A DNA stretch of 64,000 nucleotides from contig NZ_CP083553.1 in the NCBI RefSeq assembly GCF_025144465.1, positions 82,501 through 146,500 on the forward strand, given 5' to 3'. Every line of letters starts with the position of its first letter. The first letter of the stretch is position 1. A program made the translations under genes and the position numbers. The notes beneath the pieces were generated by a model. The model did not search any database and was not told the origin of the DNA. It saw only the letters and a list, made by a program, of their open reading frames with translations. This DNA comes from Leisingera sp. S132. GTDB taxonomy: Bacteria; Pseudomonadota; Alphaproteobacteria; Rhodobacterales; Rhodobacteraceae. Of the stretch, positions 28,543 through 38,212 are shown piece after piece.

Positions 28543-28719
28543 GCCCCGCCCTTAGAACCATGCGCCCGGGTTTTCAAGTCAAAGAACCCGCCCGGCAGCC
28601 CCAATAAAACAAGGGCTTTGGATGTATGTTTTCGCCTCGCGTGCGTGCCGTCGTGCAGCAACAGTTCCCATGACCCGCCTGTACCGCTAGATATTGTGTA
28701 CACAGCATAGGAGATGCCG

Positions 28720-29316
28720 ATGACCCACGCCCTGATCGTTGTCGATGTGCAAAATGATTTCTGCCCCGGCGGCGCGCTGGCGGTGCCCGGCGGGGATGAG
28801 GTGGTGGCCCCGATCAACGCGATGATGGGCCGGTTTGATGCGGTCATACTGACCCAGGACTGGCACCCGGCGGCGCATTCCTCCTTTGCTTCCTCGCACC
28901 CGGGCAAAGCGCCGTTTGAAACCACTGAGATGCCCTATGGCCCACAGGTTCTGTGGCCGGATCACTGCGTTCAGGGCACTGACGGTGCTGCGTTTCACAA
29001 GGACCTGCGCACCGATGGCGATCTGATCATCCGCAAGGGCTTCAGGCCCGCGATCGACAGCTATTCCGGTTTCTTCGAGAACGATCAGACCACGCCCACC
29101 GGGCTGGAGGGATACCTGCGCAGCCGCGGCATCACGCATCTGACACTGGCCGGGCTGGCCACCGATTTCTGCGTCGCTTTCACCGCACTGGATGCGGCAG
29201 GTCTGGGATTTGGCGTGACGGTGCAGCTGTCTGCCTGCCGCGCCATTGATCTGGATGGCTCTCTCCAGGCCGCTTTGACGAAAATGGAGGCTGCAGGGGT
29301 AGAGCTTCAATCCTGA
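28720..29316 (+). CDS. pncA: Nicotinamidase
   Basis: 198 residues from ATG 28720, preferred over ATG 28714 because TAGGAG then sits six bases upstream. Catalytic triad region: D9 in VVDVQNDF, Lys in the IIRKGF strand region, Cys in LATDFCVAFT; metal ligands in TQDWHPAAHSS. Hydrolyses nicotinamide to nicotinate for NAD salvage; pncB nearby does the next step. Confidence 0.94.
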   Translation: MTHALIVVDVQNDFCPGGALAVPGGDEVVAPINAMMGRFDAVILTQDWHPAAHSSFASSHPGKAPFETTEMPYGPQVLWPDHCVQGTDGAAFHKDLRTDGDLIIRKGFRPAIDSYSGFFENDQTTPTGLEGYLRSRGITHLTLAGLATDFCVAFTALDAAGLGFGVTVQLSACRAIDLDGSLQAALTKMEAAGVELQS

Positions 29317-29385
29317 GGTGACGTTTCCAAATATTAACCAGTTACACTTAACACTGGCAGGGAGTCCGGACAGCAAGGCTGACTG

Positions 29386-31650
29386 ATGAACATGGGGAAG
29401 GGGCCGCAAGACGGCCCGCTGGCCAGCTATGAAAGAAAGTACAGCTCGTCTGAGCTGATGATGCGCTATGCCAAGGGGCGATATAAAACTTTCTGGCCGC
29501 GCCAGGTCTTTGTTCTCGGTATTTGCGTGCTGCTTGGCCTGGCAACCGACATGAGGATTGCCGCTCTGGCGTTCGCGGCTGCGTTGATAGGCGACATCGC
29601 TGACAGTTACTGCCTGTGGCGTCTTTCAGCTCTGGCAGCCAGAGGCATCCCTGAATCCAGACTGCGCCTGCTGTCGACCTTTTCCGCCGCCGTGTATGGC
29701 ATCGGGATGAGCATCTGCGCCACACTGCCATACTGGCCTTGGGCGGAGACCGGCGTTGATACCGACCATCACCTCGACATTCTGTTCACCATCGCGTTCC
29801 TTGCCGGCATTGCGATGAATGCCGCAATCACTCTGCCGTACCACCGTCCGGCCTCAGTTGCCTGGATGGTGTTCTTCTGTGCCGTGCCCGCAGCCATGCT
29901 TGCTGTCGACCTTCTTGCGGGCGGCGGCTTTACCACCGAATGGCAGCTGCATGCTGTTGGTATCATAACCTTGACCGGTTTCATGTTCTGGCTGGCCGCC
30001 TATGGGCGGCGGACCTTTGAAAACACCAGGCAGTACAACCTGGCCACCGCCACCCAGCAGCAGGAACTGGAAGCCGCGAACACCCGCCTGCAGGAGCAGC
30101 GGATCGAGGCCCGCCGCCTGGCGCTGGTTGCGGAAAATGCCAATGACAGCGTGATGCTGATGGACCGGACCGGGCGGATCACCTGGGTCAACGACAGTTT
30201 CACCCGCATCACCGGCTATTCCTTTGAGGAGGCGCTTGGCCAGCTGCCCGGCGACCTGCTGAACAGCGGTGAGACCGACCCGGGCGCAATTAAGCTGCTG
30301 CAGGACAGTATCCGCTACGCCCAGCCGGTCCGGGTTGAGATCCGCAACCGCTGCAAGGACGGGCGGCTGGTCTGGATTGAAACCAGCCAGGTGCCGATGC
30401 TGGACAGCGGCGGCAAGCTGGAAACCCTGATCGCGGTGGAGCGCGACATCACCGCCGCCAAGGAACATGCCCAGCAGCTGGAAGAAGCACGCGCCGCGGC
30501 GGAGGAAGGCGCCCGCGCCAAATCGGACTTCCTGGCGACCATGAGCCACGAAATCCGCACCCCGATGAACGGGGTGATCGGCATGGCGCAGCTTTTGCGC
30601 GACAGCGGCCTCAGCGAAGAGCAGGCGCTTTACGCCGATACAATCCTCAGCTCCGCGGACATGCTGCTGGGGCTGATCAATGATGTGCTCGATTTCTCCA
30701 AGATGGAGGCAGAGGAGCTCACGCTCAGCCCGGTCAGCTTTGACCCCCGTGCCTGTTTCGAAACCACCATCCGCCTGCTGCAGGCCCAGGCGGATGCCAA
30801 GGGGCTGGACCTGGCGCTGGAGATCCAGAAGGACCTGCCCGCACGGCTGTATGGGGACGACAGGCGGATCCGGCAGATCCTGATGAACCTGGCCGGCAAT
30901 GCGATCAAGTTCACCAAGCGGGGCCGGGTTTCGGTGGCGCTGGGCGGCACTCCCGCGGCGGGCGGCGGGTATGAGCTGACGTTTTCGGTGACGGATAGCG
31001 GTATCGGCATTGCCGAAGACAAACTGGACAATGTGTTTGAGCGGTTTTCGCAAGCAGATGCCGCCATCAGCCGCCGGTTTGGCGGCACCGGCCTGGGGCT
31101 GGCCATCTCCCGCCGCCTGGCAGAGGCCATGGGCGGCAGAATCGCCGTGTCCTCGGAACTGGGCAGGGGCTCCTGTTTTGCGGTTCGCCTTCTTCTGCAG
31201 GACGCGCAGGATGAAGCCGCCGCGCTGCCTGAACCCGCGGCACCGGGCGACACTGCGGCGCTCGATGGCCTGCGGGTGCTGGTGGCCGAGGACAACGCCG
31301 TAAACCGGCTGCTGGTGGAGAAATTCCTGCACGCCGCGCCTGTCGAACTGGCCTTTGCCCAGGACGGCCGCGAGGCGGTGGCGCAGTTCGAAGCCTTTGC
31401 GCCGGATGTCATCCTGATGGACATGTCGATGCCGGAAATGGACGGGCTGGAAGCCACCCGCGCGATCCGTGCCCTGGCCCGGCCGCAGCCGGTGATCGTG
31501 GCGCTGACCGCCAATGCCTTTGACTCCGACCGCAAGGCCTGCCTGGAGGCCGGCATGGACGATTTCATGAGCAAACCGATCAGCAAGCCCAAGCTGCTGG
31601 CGCTGCTGGACCGGCTGGCGCCGCAGGCGCAAAGCCGCCGCGCGGGCTGA
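29386..31650 (+). CDS. Membrane hybrid sensor histidine kinase / response regulator
   Basis: 754 residues. Six or so transmembrane segments between residues 45 and 215 (no large periplasmic sensor), a coiled-coil linker, a PAS domain (about 245-355, ENANDSVMLMDRTGRITWVN), HisKA with H388 ([10 protein letters not shown]), HATPase (NLAGNAIKF, SDSGIGIAED-type and [10 protein letters not shown] boxes) and a C-terminal receiver with D679 (ILMDMSMPEMDG). No output domain or partner regulator gene nearby. It lies between pncA and pncB on the same strand, about 70 bases from each, so a link with NAD metabolism is suggested by place only. Confidence 0.92.
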   Translation: MNMGKGPQDGPLASYERKYSSSELMMRYAKGRYKTFWPRQVFVLGICVLLGLATDMRIAALAFAAALIGDIADSYCLWRLSALAARGIPESRLRLLSTFSAAVYGIGMSICATLPYWPWAETGVDTDHHLDILFTIAFLAGIAMNAAITLPYHRPASVAWMVFFCAVPAAMLAVDLLAGGGFTTEWQLHAVGIITLTGFMFWLAAYGRRTFENTRQYNLATATQQQELEAANTRLQEQRIEARRLALVAENANDSVMLMDRTGRITWVNDSFTRITGYSFEEALGQLPGDLLNSGETDPGAIKLLQDSIRYAQPVRVEIRNRCKDGRLVWIETSQVPMLDSGGKLETLIAVERDITAAKEHAQQLEEARAAAEEGARAKSDFLATMSHEIRTPMNGVIGMAQLLRDSGLSEEQALYADTILSSADMLLGLINDVLDFSKMEAEELTLSPVSFDPRACFETTIRLLQAQADAKGLDLALEIQKDLPARLYGDDRRIRQILMNLAGNAIKFTKRGRVSVALGGTPAAGGGYELTFSVTDSGIGIAEDKLDNVFERFSQADAAISRRFGGTGLGLAISRRLAEAMGGRIAVSSELGRGSCFAVRLLLQDAQDEAAALPEPAAPGDTAALDGLRVLVAEDNAVNRLLVEKFLHAAPVELAFAQDGREAVAQFEAFAPDVILMDMSMPEMDGLEATRAIRALARPQPVIVALTANAFDSDRKACLEAGMDDFMSKPISKPKLLALLDRLAPQAQSRRAG

Positions 31651-31712
31651 TCTCCTTGCCCCGGCTGCCGCGCTGTCCTATCAATCAGTGACCCTTATGC
31701 ACGAGGCCGCCG

Positions 31713-33002
31713 GTGGATATTGCAACCCGCGTCTACAATCACAAATGGAAGATCGACCCGATCGTCCGGTCGCTGATTGATACTGATTTCTACAAGCTTT
31801 TGATGTGCCAGTCGGTGTTCCGCAACAAGCCGGACACCACGGTGACCTTCTCGCTGATCAACCGTTCGGCGCATGTGCCGCTGGCAAAACTGATCGACGA
31901 GGGCGAACTGCGCGAGCAGCTGGATCACATCCGCTCGCTGTCCCTTTCCCGCGGCGAAAGCACCTGGCTGCGGGGCAACACCTTTTATGGCAAGCGGCAG
32001 ATGTTCCGCCCCGATTTCATGGAGTGGTTCGAGGGGCTGCGGCTGCCACCCTACCATCTGGAGCGCAAGGGCGACCAGTATGAGCTGACGTTCGAGGGCA
32101 AATGGCACGAGGTCATGCTGTGGGAAATCCCGGCGCTGGCGGTGCTGATGGAGCTGCGCAGCCGCGCCGTGATCAACAGCATGGGCCGGTTTGAACTGCA
32201 GGTGCTTTACGCCCGCGCCATGACCCGTGTCTGGGAAAAGATCGAACGCCTGCGCGAGGTGGAGGGCCTCACCATCGCCGATTTCGGCACCCGCCGCCGC
32301 CATTCCTTTCTCTGGCAGGACTGGTGCGTGCAGGCGATGATCGAGGGGCTGGGAGAGAAATTCACCGGCACCTCGAACTGCCTCATCGCCATGCGCCGCG
32401 AGGTGGAGGCGATCGGCACCAATGCCCACGAACTGCCGATGGTCTATTCCGCGCTGGCAGACAGCGACGCGGACCTGGCGCAGGCCCCCTATGATGTTTT
32501 GTCCGACTGGCATGACGAGCACGAGGGCAACCTGCGGATCATCCTGCCGGACACCTACGGCACCCAAGGCTTCCTTGACCGCGCGCCGGACTGGCTGGCC
32601 GGCTGGACCGGCATCCGCATCGACAGCGGCGACCCGGCAAAGGGCGCCGAGGTGGCAATCAACTGGTGGAGGGCGCGCGGCGAAGACCCGGCAGAGAAAC
32701 GGGTGATCTTTTCCGACGGCCTCGACGTGCAGCAGATCCAGGACCTGCACGCGCAGTTCTCGGACCGCACCAAGGTTTCCTTTGGCTGGGGCACGCTGCT
32801 GACCAACGACTTCCGCAAGCTGGTGCCGGATGACGCGCTGGCGCCGTTCTCGTTGGTGTGCAAGGCGGTTGCAGCCAACGGTCGTCCCACGGTGAAACTG
32901 TCCGACAACCCGGAAAAGGCGATGGGTCCGGCAGAGGAAATCACCCGCTACAAGCGGGTTTTCGGCGTTGGGGAGCAGGAGCGGCAGGCGGTAATAGTCT
33001 GA
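31713..33002 (+). CDS. pncB: Nicotinate phosphoribosyltransferase
   Basis: 429 residues from GTG 31713 (VDIATRVYNHKWKIDPIVRSLIDTDFYKLLM). The active-site His region is FGTRRRHSFLWQDW, with the phosphate site at IRIDSGDPAKGAE and FGWGTLLTND. Converts nicotinate and PRPP to NaMN with ATP, the Preiss-Handler step after PncA. Followed by a large palindrome. Confidence 0.95.
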   Translation: MDIATRVYNHKWKIDPIVRSLIDTDFYKLLMCQSVFRNKPDTTVTFSLINRSAHVPLAKLIDEGELREQLDHIRSLSLSRGESTWLRGNTFYGKRQMFRPDFMEWFEGLRLPPYHLERKGDQYELTFEGKWHEVMLWEIPALAVLMELRSRAVINSMGRFELQVLYARAMTRVWEKIERLREVEGLTIADFGTRRRHSFLWQDWCVQAMIEGLGEKFTGTSNCLIAMRREVEAIGTNAHELPMVYSALADSDADLAQAPYDVLSDWHDEHEGNLRIILPDTYGTQGFLDRAPDWLAGWTGIRIDSGDPAKGAEVAINWWRARGEDPAEKRVIFSDGLDVQQIQDLHAQFSDRTKVSFGWGTLLTNDFRKLVPDDALAPFSLVCKAVAANGRPTVKLSDNPEKAMGPAEEITRYKRVFGVGEQERQAVIV

Positions 33003-33064
33003 TAACACTTCGCCAGTCTTGCGGCAGGGTTTTCGTCAATCAGCACAATTAGTGGCAGAGTCAC

Positions 33065-33098
33065 TGTCCAAATGTTTCGCGCGCGAAACATTTGGACA
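33065..33098. repeat. Perfect 34-base palindrome between convergent genes
   Basis: Left arm TGTCCAAATGTTTCGCG is followed directly by its exact reverse complement, with no loop. It lies between the pncB stop and the aldehyde dehydrogenase stop. No U-run follows on either strand, so it may be a terminator, a protein-binding site or a cruciform-forming site. Confidence 0.85.
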
Positions 33099-33122
33099 TA
33101 ACGGCTGACCTATTTTCAGACC

Positions 33123-34574
33123 TTACCCGTGATGTGCCGCCACGGTCTTCAATTGCGAAAACCCGTAAAGCGCCTCGAACCCTTTTTCCCGCCCGTGGCC
33201 GGACTTCCCGACCCCGCCGAAGGGCAGTTCCACCCCGCCGCCGGCCCCGTAGTTGTTGAGGAACACCTGGCCCGCCCGCAGCCGTTTTGCCAGCCGCATC
33301 TGCCGCGCCCCGTCGCGGGTCCAGACGCTTGCGACCAGGCCATAGTCCGTGTCATTGGCAATCCGCAGGGCGTCTTCTTCGGTGTCGAACGGGATCAGCA
33401 CCTGCACCGGGCCAAAGATTTCCTCCCGCGCCAGCACATGATCCTCCGGCACGTCCGCGAACAGGGTGGGGGGCACATAGGCGCCGCTTTCCGGCGCATG
33501 GGGCACAACCGCCCCCTGCGCCGCAACCGGCAGGTCCGCCCCCTGTTTCAGATAGGCCTCGACAATCTGCTTTTGCCGGGCTGAAATCAGCGGCCCGACC
33601 CGCAGATCCTCTGCCGCCGGCCCCACGGTCAGCGCCCCATAGGCCGCTGCCATCCGTGCCTTCACCTCCTCGTAAACCCCGCGCTGCACCAGGATGCGCG
33701 AGGAGGCGGAACAGGTCTGGCCCGCGTTCTGGATGCCGGCGTTCACCAGAAACGGCAGCGCAGCGTCCAGGTCGGCATCGTCAAACACCAGCTGCGGGGA
33801 CTTGCCGCCCAGCTCCAGCGTAACCGGCACCACATTGGCCCCTGCCGCCTGCTGCACCAGCGCGCCGGTTCGGACCGACCCGGTGAAGGAGATGTGATGC
33901 ACACCGGGATGCGCCGCCAGCGCCGCGCCGGCCTCAGCCCCCAGGCCCGGCACCACGTTCAGGGCCCCCGCAGGCAGCCCGGCCTCCATGGCGATATGGG
34001 CGAACGCCAGCGCGGTCAGGCAGGCCTCCTCCGCCGGTTTCAGAACGCAGGCATTGCCCATCGCCAGCGCGGCCCCCACAGAACGGCCGATGATCTGCAT
34101 CGGGTAGTTCCACGGCACGATATGGCCCGTCACCCCATGCGGCTCCCGCAGGGTATAGACGGTGTAGCCGTCGAGATACGGGATGGTCTCCCCCATCACC
34201 TTGTCCGCCGCGCCGCCGTAGAATTCGCAGTAGCGCGCCAGCGCCACCGCGTCGGCGCGCGCCTGGGTCAGCGGTTTGCCCACGTCCATCGCCTCGATCG
34301 CGGCCAGCGGCTCCACCCGCTCCAGCACGAACTGGCCGATCCGGGTCAGGATGCGGCCCCGCTCCAGCGCGGTCATGCGGCCCCATTCGCCGTCCAGCGC
34401 CGCCTCTGCTTCCAGCACGGCGGCCTCGATATCGGCTGCGCCGCCGCGGGCGATCTGGCAGATCCCGCTGCCGTCTGATGGGTTCACCAGCGGCAGCGTG
34501 CCGCCGCTGGCTGCGGGCAGCCACTTGCCGCCAATCAGGCAAAGCGCGGGATCGAACCAGAGGGGATCAGACAT
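33123..34574 (-). CDS. Aldehyde dehydrogenase family protein
   Basis: 483 residues from [11 protein letters not shown], overlapping the ABC ATPase stop by eight bases. Catalytic Cys in NAGQTCSASS, Glu in TLELGGKSPQL, Asn in VPWNYPMQ, NAD loop FTGSVRTG. The layout resembles betaine-aldehyde and gamma-aminobutyraldehyde dehydrogenases. As the last gene of an amine/peptide importer cluster it may oxidise an aminoaldehyde; this is inference. Confidence 0.92.
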   Translation of the reverse strand: MSDPLWFDPALCLIGGKWLPAASGGTLPLVNPSDGSGICQIARGGAADIEAAVLEAEAALDGEWGRMTALERGRILTRIGQFVLERVEPLAAIEAMDVGKPLTQARADAVALARYCEFYGGAADKVMGETIPYLDGYTVYTLREPHGVTGHIVPWNYPMQIIGRSVGAALAMGNACVLKPAEEACLTALAFAHIAMEAGLPAGALNVVPGLGAEAGAALAAHPGVHHISFTGSVRTGALVQQAAGANVVPVTLELGGKSPQLVFDDADLDAALPFLVNAGIQNAGQTCSASSRILVQRGVYEEVKARMAAAYGALTVGPAAEDLRVGPLISARQKQIVEAYLKQGADLPVAAQGAVVPHAPESGAYVPPTLFADVPEDHVLAREEIFGPVQVLIPFDTEEDALRIANDTDYGLVASVWTRDGARQMRLAKRLRAGQVFLNNYGAGGGVELPFGGVGKSGHGREKGFEALYGFSQLKTVAAHHG

Positions 34575-36174
34575 GCTGGGGGCTCCTTTGGAGGCCATTG
34601 AGATCGGGCAGCACCGGCGCTGCGGCGATCAGCTGGCGGGTGTAGGGGTGCTGGGGATCGCTGAACACGGCTTCAGTTTCGCCCTGCTCCACAATCTCTC
34701 CGTGCTGCATCACCAGGCAGCGGTCGGTGACCGTGCGAACCACGCTCAGGTCGTGGCTGATGAACAGATAGGTGAGGGAATAGGCCCCGCACAGCTCTGC
34801 CAGCAGGTCGAGGATACGGGCGCGGACCGAAACATCGAGGGCTGAGACCGCCTCGTCAAAGATGATCAGCTCCGGCCTTGTGATCAGGGCGCGGGCGATG
34901 GCAATGCGCTGGCGCTGGCCGCCGGAGAATTGGTGGATGTATTTGCCGGCATCCTCCGGTTTCAGCCCGACTGCGGAGAGTGTCCCGGCAATCAGATCCC
35001 GGCGCGCTGACCCGGCGGGCGGGTCAGGCAGCGTATGGAACGGTTCGGTGATCAGCCGCTCCACCCGGTGGCGCGGGTTAAAGCTGCCGTAGGGATCCTG
35101 GAACACCACCTGCATCTTGCGCCTGAGACCGGGATCAAGCCCGGTTGTCACGGGCGCGCCATCCAACAGGATATCCCCGCCTTGCAGCGGCTCCAGCCCC
35201 AGAATTGCCCGTGTTAGGGTCGATTTTCCGCAGCCCGACTCCCCCACCAGCCCCAGCCGCTCACCGCGGTTCAGGGTGAAGGAGACATCGTTCACTGCGC
35301 GGAATGTGCCGGGTTTTGCAAACAGCGACGGGCGCGGGGTCTTGTAGTCGCGCACCGCGTTCCTGACTTCCAGCAGCGGCGCTGGTGCGGGCGGTTGGGG
35401 CAGTGCCACCTGATGGTTTGAGGCTTCAAACAGCATCTGCGTGTAGGGATGACGCATGTTGCGCAAGAGCCAACCGGTGTGTCCGGTCTCCACCACTTCG
35501 CCGTGGCGCATGACGACGATGCGGTCTGCCAGATCCGCCACCACCGCCAGATCATGGGTGATGATCAGCAGACCCATGCCATAGTCCTGCACCAGGTCCT
35601 TCAGCAGCGCCAGGATCTGCGCCTGGGTGGTCACATCCAGCGCGGTTGTCGGCTCATCCGCGATCAGCAGTTTCGGACGCAGGGCGATGGCCATGGCAAT
35701 CACCACCCGCTGGCGCTGGCCGCCCGACAGCTCATGCGGATAGCGCGACAGCGGAAAGCGGTCCTGCGGCAGCCCGACCCGCTCCAGCACCTCGCGGGCG
35801 CGGGCTTCGGCCTGTTCGCGCGGCATCGCCTTGTGGATCAGGATGGTTTCCATCACCTGCGCGCCGATGGTCTTGACCGGGTTCAGTGCGGTCATTGGCT
35901 CCTGGAACACCATGCCCACGGACTGGCCGCGGATGGCGCACATGCGGTCCTCAGGCTGCTCAAACAGTTGGGTGCCGTCCAGGGTGATGTATCCCTTGGC
36001 CTCCGCCAGTTCCGGCAGCAGTTGCATCACCGCCAGCGCGGTCAGCGACTTGCCCGATCCGCTCTCGCCGGTGACGGCGACAATCTCGCCCGGATCCACG
36101 TGGAAGGACACGTCCCTCAGCACCTGAAGGGCGCCGATGCTGACTGACAGGCTGGTGACATCCAACAGGGTCAT
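34567..36174 (-). CDS. ABC transporter, fused dipeptide/oligopeptide-type ATP-binding protein
   Basis: 535 residues with two complete nucleotide-binding domains. First: Walker [13 protein letters not shown], signature LSGGQRQRV, Walker [13 protein letters not shown]. Second: [37 protein letters not shown]. It equals DppD plus DppF in one chain, with the oligopeptide-type C-terminal extension after each half. Overlaps the permease gene by four bases. Confidence 0.94.
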   Translation of the reverse strand: MTLLDVTSLSVSIGALQVLRDVSFHVDPGEIVAVTGESGSGKSLTALAVMQLLPELAEAKGYITLDGTQLFEQPEDRMCAIRGQSVGMVFQEPMTALNPVKTIGAQVMETILIHKAMPREQAEARAREVLERVGLPQDRFPLSRYPHELSGGQRQRVVIAMAIALRPKLLIADEPTTALDVTTQAQILALLKDLVQDYGMGLLIITHDLAVVADLADRIVVMRHGEVVETGHTGWLLRNMRHPYTQMLFEASNHQVALPQPPAPAPLLEVRNAVRDYKTPRPSLFAKPGTFRAVNDVSFTLNRGERLGLVGESGCGKSTLTRAILGLEPLQGGDILLDGAPVTTGLDPGLRRKMQVVFQDPYGSFNPRHRVERLITEPFHTLPDPPAGSARRDLIAGTLSAVGLKPEDAGKYIHQFSGGQRQRIAIARALITRPELIIFDEAVSALDVSVRARILDLLAELCGAYSLTYLFISHDLSVVRTVTDRCLVMQHGEIVEQGETEAVFSDPQHPYTRQLIAAAPVLPDLNGLQRSPQHV

Positions 36175-36986
36175 GCGCGCGCCATCCTCAGTTTCGGGTC
36201 CAGATAATCGCGTAAGCCGTCGCCCAGCAGGTTCAGCCCCAGCACCGTCAGGATGATCGCCAAACCCGGGACCAGCGCCAGATGCGGGGCAAAGCTGACC
36301 ATGGTCTGCGCATCGGCCAGCATCCGCCCCCAGCTGGGCGTGGGCGGCTGCGCGCCAAGGCCGACATAGCTGAGGCCGGCTTCCGCCAGAATGCCGAGCG
36401 AGAACTGGATGGTGCCCTGCACGATCAAGAGGTTCATCACGTTGGGCAGGATATGCTCAGCTGATATGCGTGCCGCGCCCTTGCCTGCGACGCGGGCGGC
36501 CAGGATGAACTCGCGTTCCCAAAGGGACAGCGCCGCGCCGCGGGTGATGCGGGCAAAGACGGGGATGTTGAAGATGCCGATGGCGATGATGGCGTTGACG
36601 GCGCCCGCGCCCAGAACGGCGGTGATCAGGATGGCGATCACCAGCGAGGGGAAGGCAAAGACCAGATCATTGCCGCGCATGATCAGCTCATCCAGCCACG
36701 ATCCCTTGCGCGCGGCTGCCGCCAGCCCCAGCGGCACGCCTGCCCCCATGCCGATGCCAACCGCCACCAAGGCGACGGCGATGGAGGTGCGCGCACCCAC
36801 CATGATCATCGACATCAGGTCGCGGCCGAAATGATCGGTGCCCAGCCAGTGCTGTGCATTGGGCGTCTGCAGCTTGGCCGGGATGTTCATGGCCGCGTGG
36901 TCAAACGGCGTCCAAAGAAACGACACCGCCGCTGCCAGCAGCACCAGTGAGGCCAAAACGGCACCAAGGATCAGATTGCGGGTCAT
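36171..36986 (-). CDS. ABC transporter permease, DppC-type
   Basis: 271 residues, about six membrane segments. The N-terminal segment plus NAQHWLGTDHFGRDLMS is the DppC/OppC signature, and the EAA loop is seen as EREFILAARVAGKGAARISAEHILPNV. Forms the heteromeric channel with the DppB-type gene upstream. Confidence 0.94.
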   Translation of the reverse strand: MTRNLILGAVLASLVLLAAAVSFLWTPFDHAAMNIPAKLQTPNAQHWLGTDHFGRDLMSMIMVGARTSIAVALVAVGIGMGAGVPLGLAAAARKGSWLDELIMRGNDLVFAFPSLVIAILITAVLGAGAVNAIIAIGIFNIPVFARITRGAALSLWEREFILAARVAGKGAARISAEHILPNVMNLLIVQGTIQFSLGILAEAGLSYVGLGAQPPTPSWGRMLADAQTMVSFAPHLALVPGLAIILTVLGLNLLGDGLRDYLDPKLRMARA

Positions 36987-37026
36987 CTATCGCCCCCGCC
37001 TGTGTCAATGATCCGAGGGGCGCGCC

Positions 37027-37098
37027 CGAGCCTGGGAGGGTGCGAAGCGCCCTCCCGGGGGGAGGGGAGGGCGCGGCCCGGCGTTGCCGGGCCAAGAG
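37027..37098. repeat. Intergenic double-hairpin element, family 2 copy
   Basis: Between the two permease genes. Stem 1 is GCGCCCTCCC with GGGAGGGCGC (37047-37074); stem 2 is GGCCCGGC-GTT-GCCGGGCC (37075-37093), followed by AAGAGAC. The same order and tail recur near 39340-39455. Confidence 0.6.
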
Positions 37099-37125
37099 AC
37101 AGAAATGGTTGCTCAAGTTTCCGGA

Positions 37126-38073
37126 TCATGCCCGGCTCCTCAGCCGCGGGTCGACCAGCGCATAGGCGAGATCGACCAGGAAATTCACCGTGATGACGGC
37201 AAAGACCAGGAGCATCACAACGGATTCCACCACGATCAGATCACGCGACGAAATCGCCTGGAACACCAGCCGCCCGAGGCCGGGCAGATAGAACACCTGC
37301 TCGATGATGATGGCGCCGGCCAGCAGGAAGGAAAACTGCAGCCCGATGATGGTCAGCACCGGAATCAGCGCGTTGCGCACCCCGTGGCGCCACAACGCCT
37401 GCCGGCGTGTCAGCCCCTTGGCCCGCGCGGTGCGCATGAAGTCCTCGCCGAGGATGTCCAGCAGGGCGGAGCGCATGACGCGGGTCAGGATCGCCGCCTG
37501 CGGCAGCGCCAGCGCGATGGCGGGCAGGGTGAGCGCATGGAGGCCCGCCCAAAGCCCCGCGTCCCAGCCCGGAAACCCGCCGGCGCCGAACCAGCGCAGG
37601 TTGATGGCAAAGATCAGCACCAGCATCATCGCAAACCAGAAGTTCGGCACCGCAACGCCCAGCTGGGTCGCGCCCATCACCGCCATGTCGCCCGGCTTGC
37701 CGCGGCGGGCAGCGGCGTAGATGCCGGCTGGAAAGGCAATGAGGGTGGACAGCGTCAGTGCAAAAAGCGCCAGCGGCAGAGACACCCACAGCCGGTCGGC
37801 GATCATCCCCGCAACCGGCGTGCGGTAGGTATAGGAGGTGCCGAAATCGCCGCTCAGCATGCCCGCGGCCCAGTTCAGGTAGCGGGCCGGCTTGCCCTGA
37901 TCCAGCCCCAGCTCCGCCCGCAACGCGGCGACGGTATCAGGCTGCGCGTTGACGCCCAGCATAAAGGAGGCGGGATCGCCCGGCGCCACCTCCACCACGA
38001 GGAAAATCACCAGCGAGGCAACGGCCAGGCTGAGGATCAGTGACACCAGGCGTTTCAGGGTGTAACGCAGCAT
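37126..38073 (-). CDS. ABC transporter permease, DppB-type
   Basis: 315 residues from MLRYTLKRLVSLI; a GTG three codons upstream is also possible. Six membrane segments, the DppB hallmark VEVAPGDPASFMLG near residue 40, and the EAA loop EDFMRTARAKGLTRRQALWRHGVRNALIPVLTI. First gene of the permease-permease-ATPase-ALDH run. Confidence 0.94.
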   Translation of the reverse strand: MLRYTLKRLVSLILSLAVASLVIFLVVEVAPGDPASFMLGVNAQPDTVAALRAELGLDQGKPARYLNWAAGMLSGDFGTSYTYRTPVAGMIADRLWVSLPLALFALTLSTLIAFPAGIYAAARRGKPGDMAVMGATQLGVAVPNFWFAMMLVLIFAINLRWFGAGGFPGWDAGLWAGLHALTLPAIALALPQAAILTRVMRSALLDILGEDFMRTARAKGLTRRQALWRHGVRNALIPVLTIIGLQFSFLLAGAIIIEQVFYLPGLGRLVFQAISSRDLIVVESVVMLLVFAVITVNFLVDLAYALVDPRLRSRA

Positions 38074-38212
38074 GGATGCCACGTTAGGAGCCCGCAGGAG
38101 GCGGGTCTAGTGCGCGGTGGAGCGAAACCGGAGAGGCCGGGCAAAAAGGCGCAACGTCAAAGGGTTGAGCTATGCCCTTTGGCATCCGGCTGAAACCGGC
38201 TATCACTAGGCC

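Noticed and set aside
28695-28704. TGTGTACACA palindrome before pncA as an NAD-regulator site
   Set aside because: Ten bases is too short, and it matches no NrtR or NadQ site I can recall with confidence.
29854-31632. A 592-codon antisense frame over the hybrid kinase
   Set aside because: The same GC-bias shadow effect; the sense frame shows all kinase motifs.
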